DNA from: Oscillospiraceae bacterium
GTDB taxonomy: Bacteria > Bacillota > Clostridia > Oscillospirales > Oscillospiraceae
Assembly (NCBI GenBank): GCA_021201735.1
Contig: JAJQEJ010000042.1
Location: forward strand, 1 to 39,746
DNA length: 39,746 nucleotides
Direction of reading: 5' to 3'
The notes beneath the pieces were generated by a model that saw only the letters and a list, made by a program, of their open reading frames with translations, was not told the DNA's origin and made no database searches. Numbering within the stretch: the first letter of the stretch is position 1; the number at the start of each line of letters is the position of its first letter. A program made the translations under genes and the position numbers. Below, piece after piece: positions 27,971 to 35,120 of this stretch.

Positions 27971-29218
27971 ATGAGAAAGAGAGCACCCTACTGTCTGACC
28001 GCGCTTTGCCTGCTTGCGTTTGCAATTTCCATTTTCCTGTCCGGCTGTGCCATTGATGCCGACGCGTATGCTCCCGAAACCGATACACCGACGGCGGAGC
28101 CCGCGAAGATAGATGCGGAGGATGCCGTGCGCGCTTACTGGACGGAAAACCAGCTGACGCAGGCGTGGGGCGCAGATCAGGTGGTGGAACACCTGTTTTT
28201 TCACCCTGTGATCGCCTACCCGGAATATACCTTTACCACCGTCTCGGAAAACCGCGCGGAAGGGCTTGACCGCTGGATGCTAACGGCGGACGAATACAAA
28301 AAAATCCTGCAGAGCGTCTATGATAACGGTTATATTCTGGTCAACATGTGCGACGTGTGGAGCGAGCAAACCGACGAGAACGGCACCGCGCATATGGTGC
28401 GCAACACGCTCATGCTGCCGGAGGGAAAAAAGCCGCTTATTTTCTCTTTTGATGATGTAAACTATTATGAGTATATGCTCCAAGAGGGTTTTACCTATAA
28501 GCTGATTCTGGGTGAGGACGGCGACCTGTGGAGCTGGGGTATTGACCCTGTTACCGGTGAGGAAGTCGTTTCTCAGGAGCTGGACGCGGTCACCATTTTG
28601 GACAAATTCGTGCGGGAACATCCCGATTTCTCCCTCAACGGGGCCAAGGGCTGCCTGTCTCTGACCGGATATGAGGGGATTTTGGGCTATCGCACCCAAA
28701 ACGATATTGACATCGCGCAGGACGACCCGGCACGTCCCGCGTTTGATGAAACGCGCGCGCAGGAGATTGCGGCGGTCACGCCTATCGTGGCGCGCCTCAA
28801 GGATACGGGGTGGACATTCGGCTGCCATACATGGGGACACATCAATCTCACCAGCCGCTCCACCGAGTCCATCCAGAAGGATGTCACGCGCTGGCTGGAA
28901 GAGGTCGGCTCGCTGGTCGGGGAGACGGATATTCTCTTTTACCCCTACGGCGCGCGCCCCGACGGTGGAAACGACGTGTCGCAGACCGGCGATCAATTCC
29001 GCTGGCTGCAGTCACAGGGCTTTCGGGTATTTGCCTCGGTGGGTATAGAGTCCTACTCCAAGATTAAAACTGATATCTCCGCCGTCATCTGCGACCGGCT
29101 GCACCCCGACGGCAGCACCCTGCGCAGCGGAAAGGCATTGGAGATATACAGCAAGTTTTACGACGCAAGGGAAATCATTGATTTGAATGTGCGCCCGGAT
29201 CTGGGTGTCACATGGTAG
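27971..29218 (+). CDS. Polysaccharide deacetylase-type lipoprotein
   Basis: The protein has 415 residues. A lipoprotein signal has a positive start (MRKR), a hydrophobic core and the lipobox LSGC with Cys26, so it is exported and lipid-anchored. The NodB-like domain has IFSFDD (Asp161/162), the metal-binding HTWGH (His286, His290) and FYPYGARPD. It presumably removes acetyl or N-acetyl groups from a surface glycan. The ATG at 27971 has GAAAGGA about 11 bases upstream; an in-frame ATG at 27944 is also possible. It is followed after 13 bases by cdd. It ends with TAG. Confidence 0.88.
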   Translation: MRKRAPYCLTALCLLAFAISIFLSGCAIDADAYAPETDTPTAEPAKIDAEDAVRAYWTENQLTQAWGADQVVEHLFFHPVIAYPEYTFTTVSENRAEGLDRWMLTADEYKKILQSVYDNGYILVNMCDVWSEQTDENGTAHMVRNTLMLPEGKKPLIFSFDDVNYYEYMLQEGFTYKLILGEDGDLWSWGIDPVTGEEVVSQELDAVTILDKFVREHPDFSLNGAKGCLSLTGYEGILGYRTQNDIDIAQDDPARPAFDETRAQEIAAVTPIVARLKDTGWTFGCHTWGHINLTSRSTESIQKDVTRWLEEVGSLVGETDILFYPYGARPDGGNDVSQTGDQFRWLQSQGFRVFASVGIESYSKIKTDISAVICDRLHPDGSTLRSGKALEIYSKFYDAREIIDLNVRPDLGVTW

Positions 29219-29231
29219 AGAGGGATAGCAT

Positions 29232-29642
29232 ATGACCGATACAGAACTGATGGCCCGCGCCGCCGCGATGCTGGAATACGCCTACGTGCCGTATTCCGGC
29301 TTCCCGGTGGGAGCGGCGCTTTTGTGCGAGGACGGCACAGTATATACCGGCTGCAACGTGGAAAATGCGGCGTATGGTAGCGCCATCTGCGCCGAGCGCG
29401 TGGCGGCACTCAAGGCGGTGAGCGAGGGGCAGCGCAAGTTTAATGCCCTCGCCGTGACGGGGCGGGGCGATCAGTATTGCTTCCCCTGCGGTGCGTGCAG
29501 GCAGTTTTTGTACGAGTTTGCGCCCAAACTGAAAATTCTCGTCGGGCGCGGGGACGGCACCTTCCTTACCACCACGCTGGACCGCTTGCTCCCAAATGGC
29601 TTCGGGCCGGAGACGCTGGCGTCGGCGGCGCAGCAGGCATAG
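29232..29642 (+). CDS. cdd: Cytidine deaminase
   Basis: This zinc-dependent tetrameric enzyme converts cytidine or deoxycytidine to uridine. The 136 residues have AYVPYSGFPVGAAL, the CAER motif (zinc Cys and catalytic Glu) and PCGACRQ with the other two zinc cysteines. AGAGGGA precedes the ATG. It is followed 10 bases later by a transporter gene. It ends with TAG. Confidence 0.95.
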   Translation: MTDTELMARAAAMLEYAYVPYSGFPVGAALLCEDGTVYTGCNVENAAYGSAICAERVAALKAVSEGQRKFNALAVTGRGDQYCFPCGACRQFLYEFAPKLKILVGRGDGTFLTTTLDRLLPNGFGPETLASAAQQA

Positions 29643-29652
29643 GATATTGGAG

Positions 29653-30567
29653 ATGCTGCTTAACCCGCTTGTCTTTTTCCTGATCCTGCTCGGCGCGTTT
29701 CTCCTCAAGCAGGCGGGGTTCTTTCACGAGGGGGATCACCGGCTGGTCAGTAAAATCGTCCTCAACCTCACCATGCCCGCGGCGATCGTCCACGCCTTTA
29801 TCGGGTTTTCCGATTCGCTCTGGCTCTTCCTCTCGGTCGTTCTAGTCGGATTGTTTTTTACCCTTCTTCCCTACTTTGCCGTCTTCTTCATAACACGGAA
29901 CACACCGCGCGCGCCGCGCGTTTTTTATTTGCTCAACATCACCGGCTATAACATCGGATGCTTCGGCATGCCGTTTATTCAAATTTTCTGGGGTGCGCAG
30001 GGGGCGGCGGTCGCCTGTATGCTGGATATCGGCAACTCTGTCATGGTGACCGGCGGAACCTATGCCCTCACATCCACCCTTCTGCCTGCGCAGGGGGAAC
30101 GCGTCAGGGCAATTGATATTTTAAAAAAATTTGTGACCTCCATTCCCTTCGACGTCTATACGCTCGTATTGATTTTACTCGCCGCAGGTATCCAGATTCC
30201 GGAGGTCGTCGGTACGCTGACCGCGCCGCTGGCGGAGGCGAACAGCTTTCTCGCCATGCTGATGCTCGGCCTTATGATACAGTTGCCGAAAACCAAAGCA
30301 TACCGCACGGCGGTTATGCGGCTCGTTGCGGTGCGGCTGTGCTTTTCGATCGTCTTCTCCCTGCTTGTCTTTTTTCTTACCCCCTTCCCCCTCTATGTCC
30401 GCCAGGTGCTAGCCGTGCTCGTCTTCGCCCCGTCCAGTGTCATCGCGACGGTTTTTACCGAAACGTGCGGCGGCGACCCGGCACTCGCAGGCTTCAGCAA
30501 CTCCGTGACTGTGGTGCTGGGGCTCGCCATTATGTCCTGCCTCAGTGTCCTCCTCCCTCTTGCGTGA
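29653..30567 (+). CDS. AEC family (auxin efflux carrier type) transporter
   Basis: The 304-residue protein is almost all hydrophobic spans, about ten. The internal segment TGYNIGCFGMPF is the conserved crossover helix, and the C-terminal FAPSSVIATVF is also typical. Members export organic acids or related small molecules; the substrate here cannot be told. The start at 29653 is inferred from the hydrophobic N-terminus MLLNPLVFF; AGGA is 8 bases upstream, overlapping the cdd stop. It is probably cotranscribed with cdd. Confidence 0.88.
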   Translation: MLLNPLVFFLILLGAFLLKQAGFFHEGDHRLVSKIVLNLTMPAAIVHAFIGFSDSLWLFLSVVLVGLFFTLLPYFAVFFITRNTPRAPRVFYLLNITGYNIGCFGMPFIQIFWGAQGAAVACMLDIGNSVMVTGGTYALTSTLLPAQGERVRAIDILKKFVTSIPFDVYTLVLILLAAGIQIPEVVGTLTAPLAEANSFLAMLMLGLMIQLPKTKAYRTAVMRLVAVRLCFSIVFSLLVFFLTPFPLYVRQVLAVLVFAPSSVIATVFTETCGGDPALAGFSNSVTVVLGLAIMSCLSVLLPLA

Positions 30568-30610
30568 ATAGAATCGGGGCTGACGCCTGCGTCGCCGCCA
30601 GATGCACAAC

Positions 30611-30653
30611 AAAAGCACTGCCGACATGCATCCCGCACGTCGGCAGCGCTTTT
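30611..30653. terminator. Bidirectional terminator between AEC transporter and nitroreductase
   Basis: Positions 30611-30625 pair with 30639-30653 with one mismatch, around a 13-nt loop. The stem ends in AAAA/TTTT, giving U tails on both strands. It lies between two convergent genes. Confidence 0.8.
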
Positions 30654-30670
30654 ATGATATGATTTCCAAT

Positions 30671-31198
30671 TTATACGCGCACGATATACTCCGCCTTACG
30701 CGGCGCGGCGTCGGGGTGGGGGCAGTCGGGGTACCCGAGCGCGATAGAGCATACGCCGCGCATGGTTTCCGGCAACCCCCATTTCTTCAGGAGTTCCTTC
30801 CCCTCCGCCGTTTCGAACATCTCTTTGGAGCGGTGAATCCAGCACGAACCAAGCCCGACCGCATAGGCGGCGTTGAGCAAATTCCCGCCGACCAGCGCGC
30901 CATCGACATCGGGCACAAAGCCATCTGCGGGGACGAGCACAAGCAGAATAGTCGGCGCGCCGTAATACGGGTGGGGCGCTTGCGCATTGTTCAGTATTTT
31001 TGCATTCATGGCATCAAGCTTTGCAATGGTAGCGGGGTCTTGCACCGCCACAATGACTGGCGCCTGTGTTCCGGCTGCGGTGGGTGCGTATGTCCCCGCC
31101 TCCAGCACGGCATTCAGATCGGCCTCGGACACCTGCTCCTGTTTAAACTTACGAATTGATCTGCGGTTTTTTAATGCGTTTACTGCTTCTTGATTCAT
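30671..31198 (-). CDS. Small nitroreductase-family flavoprotein
   Basis: The protein has 175 residues and a single FMN nitroreductase domain. Visible are RRSIRKFKQEQV (FMN phosphate contacts), AGTYAPTAAGTQAP and GLGSCWIHRS, followed by CSIALGYPD. It starts at ATG 31198 with AGGGGTG upstream. It is divergent from the Rrf2 regulator with shared operators, so it is the likely regulated target; NAD(P)H-dependent reduction of quinones, nitro compounds or disulphide-stress products is possible. Confidence 0.92.
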   Translation of the reverse strand: MNQEAVNALKNRRSIRKFKQEQVSEADLNAVLEAGTYAPTAAGTQAPVIVAVQDPATIAKLDAMNAKILNNAQAPHPYYGAPTILLVLVPADGFVPDVDGALVGGNLLNAAYAVGLGSCWIHRSKEMFETAEGKELLKKWGLPETMRGVCSIALGYPDCPHPDAAPRKAEYIVRV

Positions 31199-31223
31199 GT
31201 GGAAACACCCCTATCATCTTATT

Positions 31224-31242
31224 TGTAGTTTTACTCGCTACA
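31224..31242. promoter_or_regulatory. Rrf2-type operator 1
   Basis: TGTAG at 31224-31228 and CTACA at 31238-31242 are separated by 9 bases; the symmetry extends to TTTGTAG/CTACAAA. It lies just downstream of the nitroreductase -10, near its transcription start. Operator 2 has the same geometry and lies 40 bp away centre to centre. Confidence 0.65.
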
Positions 31243-31245
31243 AAG

Positions 31246-31274
31246 AGAATAGCACCTTTTGATTGTAGTGTCAA
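31246..31274 (-). promoter_or_regulatory. Promoter of the small nitroreductase
   Basis: Read on the minus strand, TTGACA (31274-31269) and TATTCT (31251-31246) have exact 17-base spacing. The -35 lies within operator 2, and the -10 sits between the two operators. Confidence 0.75.
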
Positions 31275-31282
31275 TAGCTACA
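31264..31282. promoter_or_regulatory. Rrf2-type operator 2
   Basis: TGTAG at 31264-31268 and CTACA at 31278-31282 are separated by 9 bases, the same geometry as operator 1; symmetry extends to ATTGTAG/CTACAAT. It covers the -35 of the nitroreductase promoter and touches the -35 of the rrf2-type promoter (31284-31289). Confidence 0.7.
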
Positions 31283-31283
31283 A

Positions 31284-31312
31284 TTGACTTTTTTACTTAT
31301 TTGCTATAAAAT
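31284..31312 (+). promoter_or_regulatory. Promoter of the Rrf2-type regulator
   Basis: TTGACT at 31284-31289 and TAAAAT at 31307-31312 have 17-base spacing. The ATG at 31334 has GGGAGG 7 bases upstream. Confidence 0.6.
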
Positions 31313-31333
31313 ATAATCAAGGGAGGATGCGAC

Positions 31334-31774
31334 ATGAAAATGAGCACCCAGTTTACAGTGTCGGTGCAGATGCTGTTGCTGATTATGGTTTTCAAGGATC
31401 AGAAAATGACCAGCGAAATGCTTTCAGAAAGCACAGGCGGCAACCCTGTTATGATACGGCAGCTGTTCGGGAAGCTCAAGGACGCGGACATTTTGCGTAT
31501 TTCGACCGGCAAAGGGGCCACTGAGCTTGCCAAAGACCCCGCGGACATCTCCCTGTGGGATGTTTATATGGCGGTGGAAGGATATTGCGCAAGCGAGCTA
31601 TTCAAATTCCACCCCAAAATATCGGGTGGGTGCCAGATCGGGCGGTTTTTTAAAGAAATACTAAGCGTTCATCTGGACGACGCGGTACAGGCAATGGCCG
31701 AAAAAATGTCCAAGGTCTCCCTCGCCCAGCTCTCGGAGGAATGGGAGATGTGCCAGCGTACAGAGCAGGATTAA
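31334..31774 (+). CDS. Rrf2 family transcriptional regulator
   Basis: The protein has 146 residues. The N-terminal winged helix (about 5-67) includes MTSEMLSESTGGNPVMIRQL as the helix-turn-helix with ISTGKGATELAKD as wing. The later helix and dimer region contain Cys85 and Cys100 but not the close three-Cys set of IscR, so it resembles the YwnA-type group and may sense thiol stress rather than hold an iron-sulfur cluster. It is divergent from the nitroreductase and probably controls both genes through the twin operators. ATG 31334 has GGGAGG at 7 bases. Confidence 0.88.
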   Translation: MKMSTQFTVSVQMLLLIMVFKDQKMTSEMLSESTGGNPVMIRQLFGKLKDADILRISTGKGATELAKDPADISLWDVYMAVEGYCASELFKFHPKISGGCQIGRFFKEILSVHLDDAVQAMAEKMSKVSLAQLSEEWEMCQRTEQD

Positions 31775-31806
31775 GGGGGGGTCGCAGAATGCGACACCCC
31801 CCTCTT
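31775..31806 (+). terminator. Terminator after the Rrf2-type gene
   Basis: Positions 31775-31786 pair with 31790-31802 apart from one bulged A at 31796: six G-C pairs and then GTCGCA/TGCGAC around a GAA loop. The T run (TCTTATT) after it is weak. It lies between two convergent genes. Confidence 0.65.
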
Positions 31807-31831
31807 ATTGCGGCGGAGAGAAAAACGTTAT

Positions 31832-32848
31832 TTACGCCATCATATCAATCACAACTTTGATGTTATTGACAAGATGCTTGCCCTGCGCGATATAATCCGC
31901 AGCGGCACGCAGGGGGATGGTATCGGTAATGAGCATGCTAATGAGGTCGGGGTGTCCCTCAATGATCTGCATCGCCTTGATAAAGCCGCCGGTACTGCCA
32001 TTGCTCGCGTGGATGGTGAGCGATTTTTTGACGATCTCGCCAAAGTCGACGTTGGCCTCGTGCTGGTGCCCGAGCAGGACAATGTGCCCGGCGGGGGCTG
32101 CAATGCGCGAGCAGGCCTGTAGCGTTGGGGTGGCACCCGCCGCCTCAACCACAAGGTCGAAGCTGCCCTCGAGCGCGTCGGTGCTGTTACAGGTCGTGAC
32201 ATTGTCGAGCCCGAAGCGCTTTACCATCTCCAGCTTATTCTCCGCCATATCCACCATGACGATCTCCCGTATCGGGAACTCGGAAAGCGACAGCATAGAC
32301 AGCAGACCGATGCCGCCCGCGCCGAGAATAGCGGCCCGCTCCACGCGGTTTAAGAAGCTATTGGGCACCCGCTTGAGGATGCCGTTTGCCGTGACAGCGG
32401 TCGGCTCAGTAAGGACAAAGGGCTTGCAGTCGGCCTCACCGCAGGGACATTTATAGATATGGCGGCGCTTTACGGTGATGTAATTGGCACAGCCGCCGTC
32501 CACGGTGATCCCACGTTTTTCGATCACCTCGCAGTGATTGCGGTTGAGCGCGCAGGCGGGGCACTTTCCACAGTACAGGGAGCAGTCTCCCGTCACATAA
32601 TCGCCCGTCTCCAGATCATCCACCCCGCGTCCACACGCCAGCACCTGCCCGATCCACTCGTGTCCGAGTATGATGGGATAATGATGGGGCGCGGTGTAGG
32701 TCCCGGCGTAGAGCTTGCCGTCCGAGCCGCACAGTGCGACATAGCGAACCTGAATGAGCACCTCACCGGGGCCGGGTACAGGCATGGGGCGCTCCTCGAG
32801 CGCAATATCCCCGGGGCGGCGGATCACAAGGGCATAGTTTTTGTCCAT
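31832..32848 (-). CDS. Zinc-dependent medium-chain dehydrogenase
   Basis: The protein has 338 residues. Catalytic zinc ligands are Cys40 (CGSD) and His63-Glu64 (GHEW). The structural zinc loop has Cys93, 96, 99 and 106. The Rossmann motif ILGAGGIGL lies near residue 175. The segment TGDCSLYCGKCPAC, then RGITVDGGCANYI, resembles scyllo-inosamine or cyclitol dehydrogenases of aminoglycoside clusters, but the family also includes sorbitol and threonine dehydrogenases. It is the third gene of the cyclase operon, 22 bases after the TIM-barrel gene. It likely oxidises or reduces an alcohol on a cyclitol or sugar; substrate not proven. Confidence 0.85.
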   Translation of the reverse strand: MDKNYALVIRRPGDIALEERPMPVPGPGEVLIQVRYVALCGSDGKLYAGTYTAPHHYPIILGHEWIGQVLACGRGVDDLETGDYVTGDCSLYCGKCPACALNRNHCEVIEKRGITVDGGCANYITVKRRHIYKCPCGEADCKPFVLTEPTAVTANGILKRVPNSFLNRVERAAILGAGGIGLLSMLSLSEFPIREIVMVDMAENKLEMVKRFGLDNVTTCNSTDALEGSFDLVVEAAGATPTLQACSRIAAPAGHIVLLGHQHEANVDFGEIVKKSLTIHASNGSTGGFIKAMQIIEGHPDLISMLITDTIPLRAAADYIAQGKHLVNNIKVVIDMMA

Positions 32849-32870
32849 GGAAAACCCCTCCTACATCATA

Positions 32871-33692
32871 TTAAAGGGCTAAAAGGTAACTGCGGCTGCG
32901 GTCAAGCGCCTCCTGATACTGCTGGTCATGGTTGTGCAGCTCCACACTGACAAAATGCTCGTAGCCCGCGGCATTGATCATGCCGACAATACGCTTAAAA
33001 TCAATGTCACCGTCGCCCGGAATCTCGTGGAAGTGGACGTGACCTTTAATATCCTCAATGTGGATGTGCTGCGTATAAGGCAGGGCGGTCTCCACCGCGG
33101 CGTAGCAATCCTCCTCATATTGGCTGCAGAAAACGTGGCCGATGTCCAGATTCAGCCGCACCTTGGGATTATTGATGGCATCGAGCATCTCAATGGCCAT
33201 GGTGGTCGTGCCGACGTAGAACCCCGGCTCCGGCTCAAGCGCCAAAACGGTATCGTTACCCAGCAATGGGATCAGAAAGTTGAGTCCTTCAAGCATGAAG
33301 TAACTCGCCTCCGGGCCCGCCATGGATTCCGGCTGGAATCCGCTGTTGAGATTGACGGTCGGACAGCCGAGCATCTGCGCCATCTCAATACAGCGCTTGG
33401 CAACCTCTGTGCGCTCGCAACGCCCCTTTTTATCGGTGGAAAGGAAGGATGGCTCATAGGGGGGATCCCCCAAAACAGTCGGCCCGCCCGCTGCAAGACA
33501 GGCGATGGAAAGGCCTATGTCTTCACAAACTTTTTTCACCTCAAGAATTTGCTCTTTTGTGCTTCTGTAGGGGTGCAGGTGGGTATCGTTGACAGGCAGC
33601 TCCACCCCGTCATACCCGGCGGCACGCACCATGCGTACCGCCTCGATTACGTTAAAGTTGCGCAGTGTGGTGGCGTTGAAGGCTAGTTTCAT
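32871..33692 (-). CDS. Sugar phosphate isomerase/epimerase-type TIM barrel
   Basis: The 273-residue protein is of the xylose-isomerase-like (IolE/IolI, hexulose isomerase) superfamily. Predicted divalent metal ligands are Glu153 (ALEPEPGF), Asp183 (NLDIGH), His209 (HIHIED) and Glu251 (SVELHNH). GYDGVELPVND at the first strands and HEIPGDGDIDF are typical. The reaction could be epimerisation, isomerisation or inosose dehydration. It lies 24 bases after the cyclase and 22 before the dehydrogenase, so one operon. The ATG at 33692 is at the conserved MKLAFN. Confidence 0.87.
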   Translation of the reverse strand: MKLAFNATTLRNFNVIEAVRMVRAAGYDGVELPVNDTHLHPYRSTKEQILEVKKVCEDIGLSIACLAAGGPTVLGDPPYEPSFLSTDKKGRCERTEVAKRCIEMAQMLGCPTVNLNSGFQPESMAGPEASYFMLEGLNFLIPLLGNDTVLALEPEPGFYVGTTTMAIEMLDAINNPKVRLNLDIGHVFCSQYEEDCYAAVETALPYTQHIHIEDIKGHVHFHEIPGDGDIDFKRIVGMINAAGYEHFVSVELHNHDQQYQEALDRSRSYLLAL

Positions 33693-33716
33693 GCAGTTCC
33701 CTCTCCTCTGTTTTGA

Positions 33717-34910
33717 TTAATTTATATGTTCATCGACTTTGGCGTTGTGTTCGCGCAGCGCTTGGCGGACAATCTCCTCATCGACACATATCTGGTAGTC
33801 GCCGTCAGGATTGAGGCATGTTCCAATCTTCTCAAGGATGACGTACTTGACGCCCTTTACGGTCTTCTTGTTGTCAGCAAGAATGGTTTCCATAATATCG
33901 TCCACGGAGATGTTCTCCGGGATTTTCAGGTCAATGCGCAGGTACTTGCCGAACAGCTCATAGTGCAGGTCGACTTCCTCTTGCGTCATATAGCCGAGCT
34001 TGTGGGATATCTCTGCCGCGACGCACATGCCCTTGGCAACGGCGATACCGTGGGGGATCTTACCGTCGGAGAAGAACTCAATGGCGTGGCCGAAGGTATG
34101 GCCGTACTCCAGCGCCATGGCGAAGTGCTTTTCGGAGGGATCCTGCTCCAGAATTTCCAGCTTGGAGCAAATGACGTTGTACGCAAGCTCGGTGAGACTG
34201 CGTGGATCCATATGGTCAAGGTCCGTGTTCTCCAGCACGTCACGATAGTAGGGCAGGAGCGAGGCGTCGTTGATAAACGCGTTTTTAATGCCCTCTGCAA
34301 TGGCGGACTTGCGTCCGGCGAGGCTCTCTGTCTGGAGAAACTGGGTGTCGCCAAAGAGGAAGATCGGTGCATAGTACGTGCCGTACTGGTTTTTGCCGTG
34401 CTTGCCGTTGACCGCCTGCTTGTTGCTCAGGCAGCTATCGGTCACACCCATAAAGGTGGTGGGAATCTCGACATAGCGGATGCCGCGGAAGATGAGCGCG
34501 GAGGCAAGGCCAACGACGTTTGTCAGGCACCCGCCACCAAAGCCGATCACGATGGAGCCCTTGGTGATAAATTCTCCGACCAGCGTGTCACAGAGGTTTG
34601 CCAGCGTGGTGAAGGATTTGTCGTGCTCGCTGTCGGGAATGGTGAGCACCTTGTGGTTGATATCCTTGCTCTTGAACATATCTGTAATCTTGCCGCCGTA
34701 CAGTTTATTCAGCACATCGTTTGTGACAAGGAAGACGCAGTCAAACGTCGCATCAATGAGCAGGTCACCGAGCTTGTCGAGAATGTCATTCCCAAAATAG
34801 TAAGTCGGGTCCGGGGAGAGGAATGTCTTAAAGCTGATCATATTACCGGGTGCAAAGTCCACTTTCTCAGGTGCAATGCTTGCTTTATCATACATAATGT
34901 TCGACCTCAT
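33717..34910 (-). CDS. Sugar-phosphate cyclase resembling 2-deoxy-scyllo-inosose synthase
   Basis: The 397-residue protein belongs to the 3-dehydroquinate synthase superfamily. NAD-binding GFGGGCLTNVVG lies near residue 125. Metal ligands are Glu206 (AEGIKN), His271 (EYGHTFGHAIE) and His287 (HGIAVAKGM). The stretch IPTTFMGVTDSCLSNKQAVN is closer to DOI synthases (BtrC-like) than to AroB, which has SSVGGKTAVN. Glu268, in EYGHT, is the acidic residue typical of DOI synthases where AroB has Asn. DOI synthases turn glucose-6-phosphate into a keto-cyclitol. An alternative is another cyclase subfamily. ATG 34910 has TTGGAGG at 8 bases; upstream in-frame codons run through the promoter. Confidence 0.8.
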   Translation of the reverse strand: MRSNIMYDKASIAPEKVDFAPGNMISFKTFLSPDPTYYFGNDILDKLGDLLIDATFDCVFLVTNDVLNKLYGGKITDMFKSKDINHKVLTIPDSEHDKSFTTLANLCDTLVGEFITKGSIVIGFGGGCLTNVVGLASALIFRGIRYVEIPTTFMGVTDSCLSNKQAVNGKHGKNQYGTYYAPIFLFGDTQFLQTESLAGRKSAIAEGIKNAFINDASLLPYYRDVLENTDLDHMDPRSLTELAYNVICSKLEILEQDPSEKHFAMALEYGHTFGHAIEFFSDGKIPHGIAVAKGMCVAAEISHKLGYMTQEEVDLHYELFGKYLRIDLKIPENISVDDIMETILADNKKTVKGVKYVILEKIGTCLNPDGDYQICVDEEIVRQALREHNAKVDEHIN

Positions 34911-34928
34911 GATAATAACCTCCAAATT

Positions 34929-34947
34929 CGTGATTATGATCATCACG
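34929..34947. repeat. Small inverted repeat in the cyclase leader
   Basis: CGTGAT and ATCACG are separated by 7 bases between the predicted transcript start and the ribosome binding site. It could form a small hairpin in the mRNA or be a protein site. Confidence 0.35.
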
Positions 34948-34962
34948 ATTATTCTAATTGAG

Positions 34963-34990
34963 ATTATACTACGTTGAAAAATGAATTCAA
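34963..34990 (-). promoter_or_regulatory. Promoter of the cyclase operon
   Basis: Read on the minus strand, TTGAAT (34990-34985) and TATAAT (34968-34963) are 16 bases apart. The expected transcript start is near 34956, giving a leader of about 45 bases. Confidence 0.6.
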
Positions 34991-35007
34991 TTGACAATTT
35001 CAACGTA
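34970..35007. promoter_or_regulatory. 10-bp inverted repeat operator around the cyclase -35
   Basis: TACGTTGAAA (34970-34979) and TTTCAACGTA (34998-35007) are perfect inverted arms 18 bases apart. One arm lies in the promoter spacer and one lies just upstream of the -35. A nested TGAATTCA palindrome is at 34982-34989. This is a typical repressor or LacI-like/MarR-like operator position. The binding protein is unknown; no regulator is adjacent. Confidence 0.6.
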
Positions 35008-35120
35008 TATCATTCCGGTTTTTTGTGCAATTCGCAGAACTAATCGGTGCATTTGCCAGCCGACTCCGTGCGTTTTGTACAAGTCCGAACGGTAAGTGCC
35101 TCTGCCTCAACAGCTTGCGT

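Noticed and set aside
31832-35007. Complete aminoglycoside biosynthesis cluster
   Set aside because: Only the cyclase, TIM barrel and dehydrogenase are present. No aminotransferase, glycosyltransferase or resistance gene lies near, so the claim is limited to a cyclitol-type cassette.
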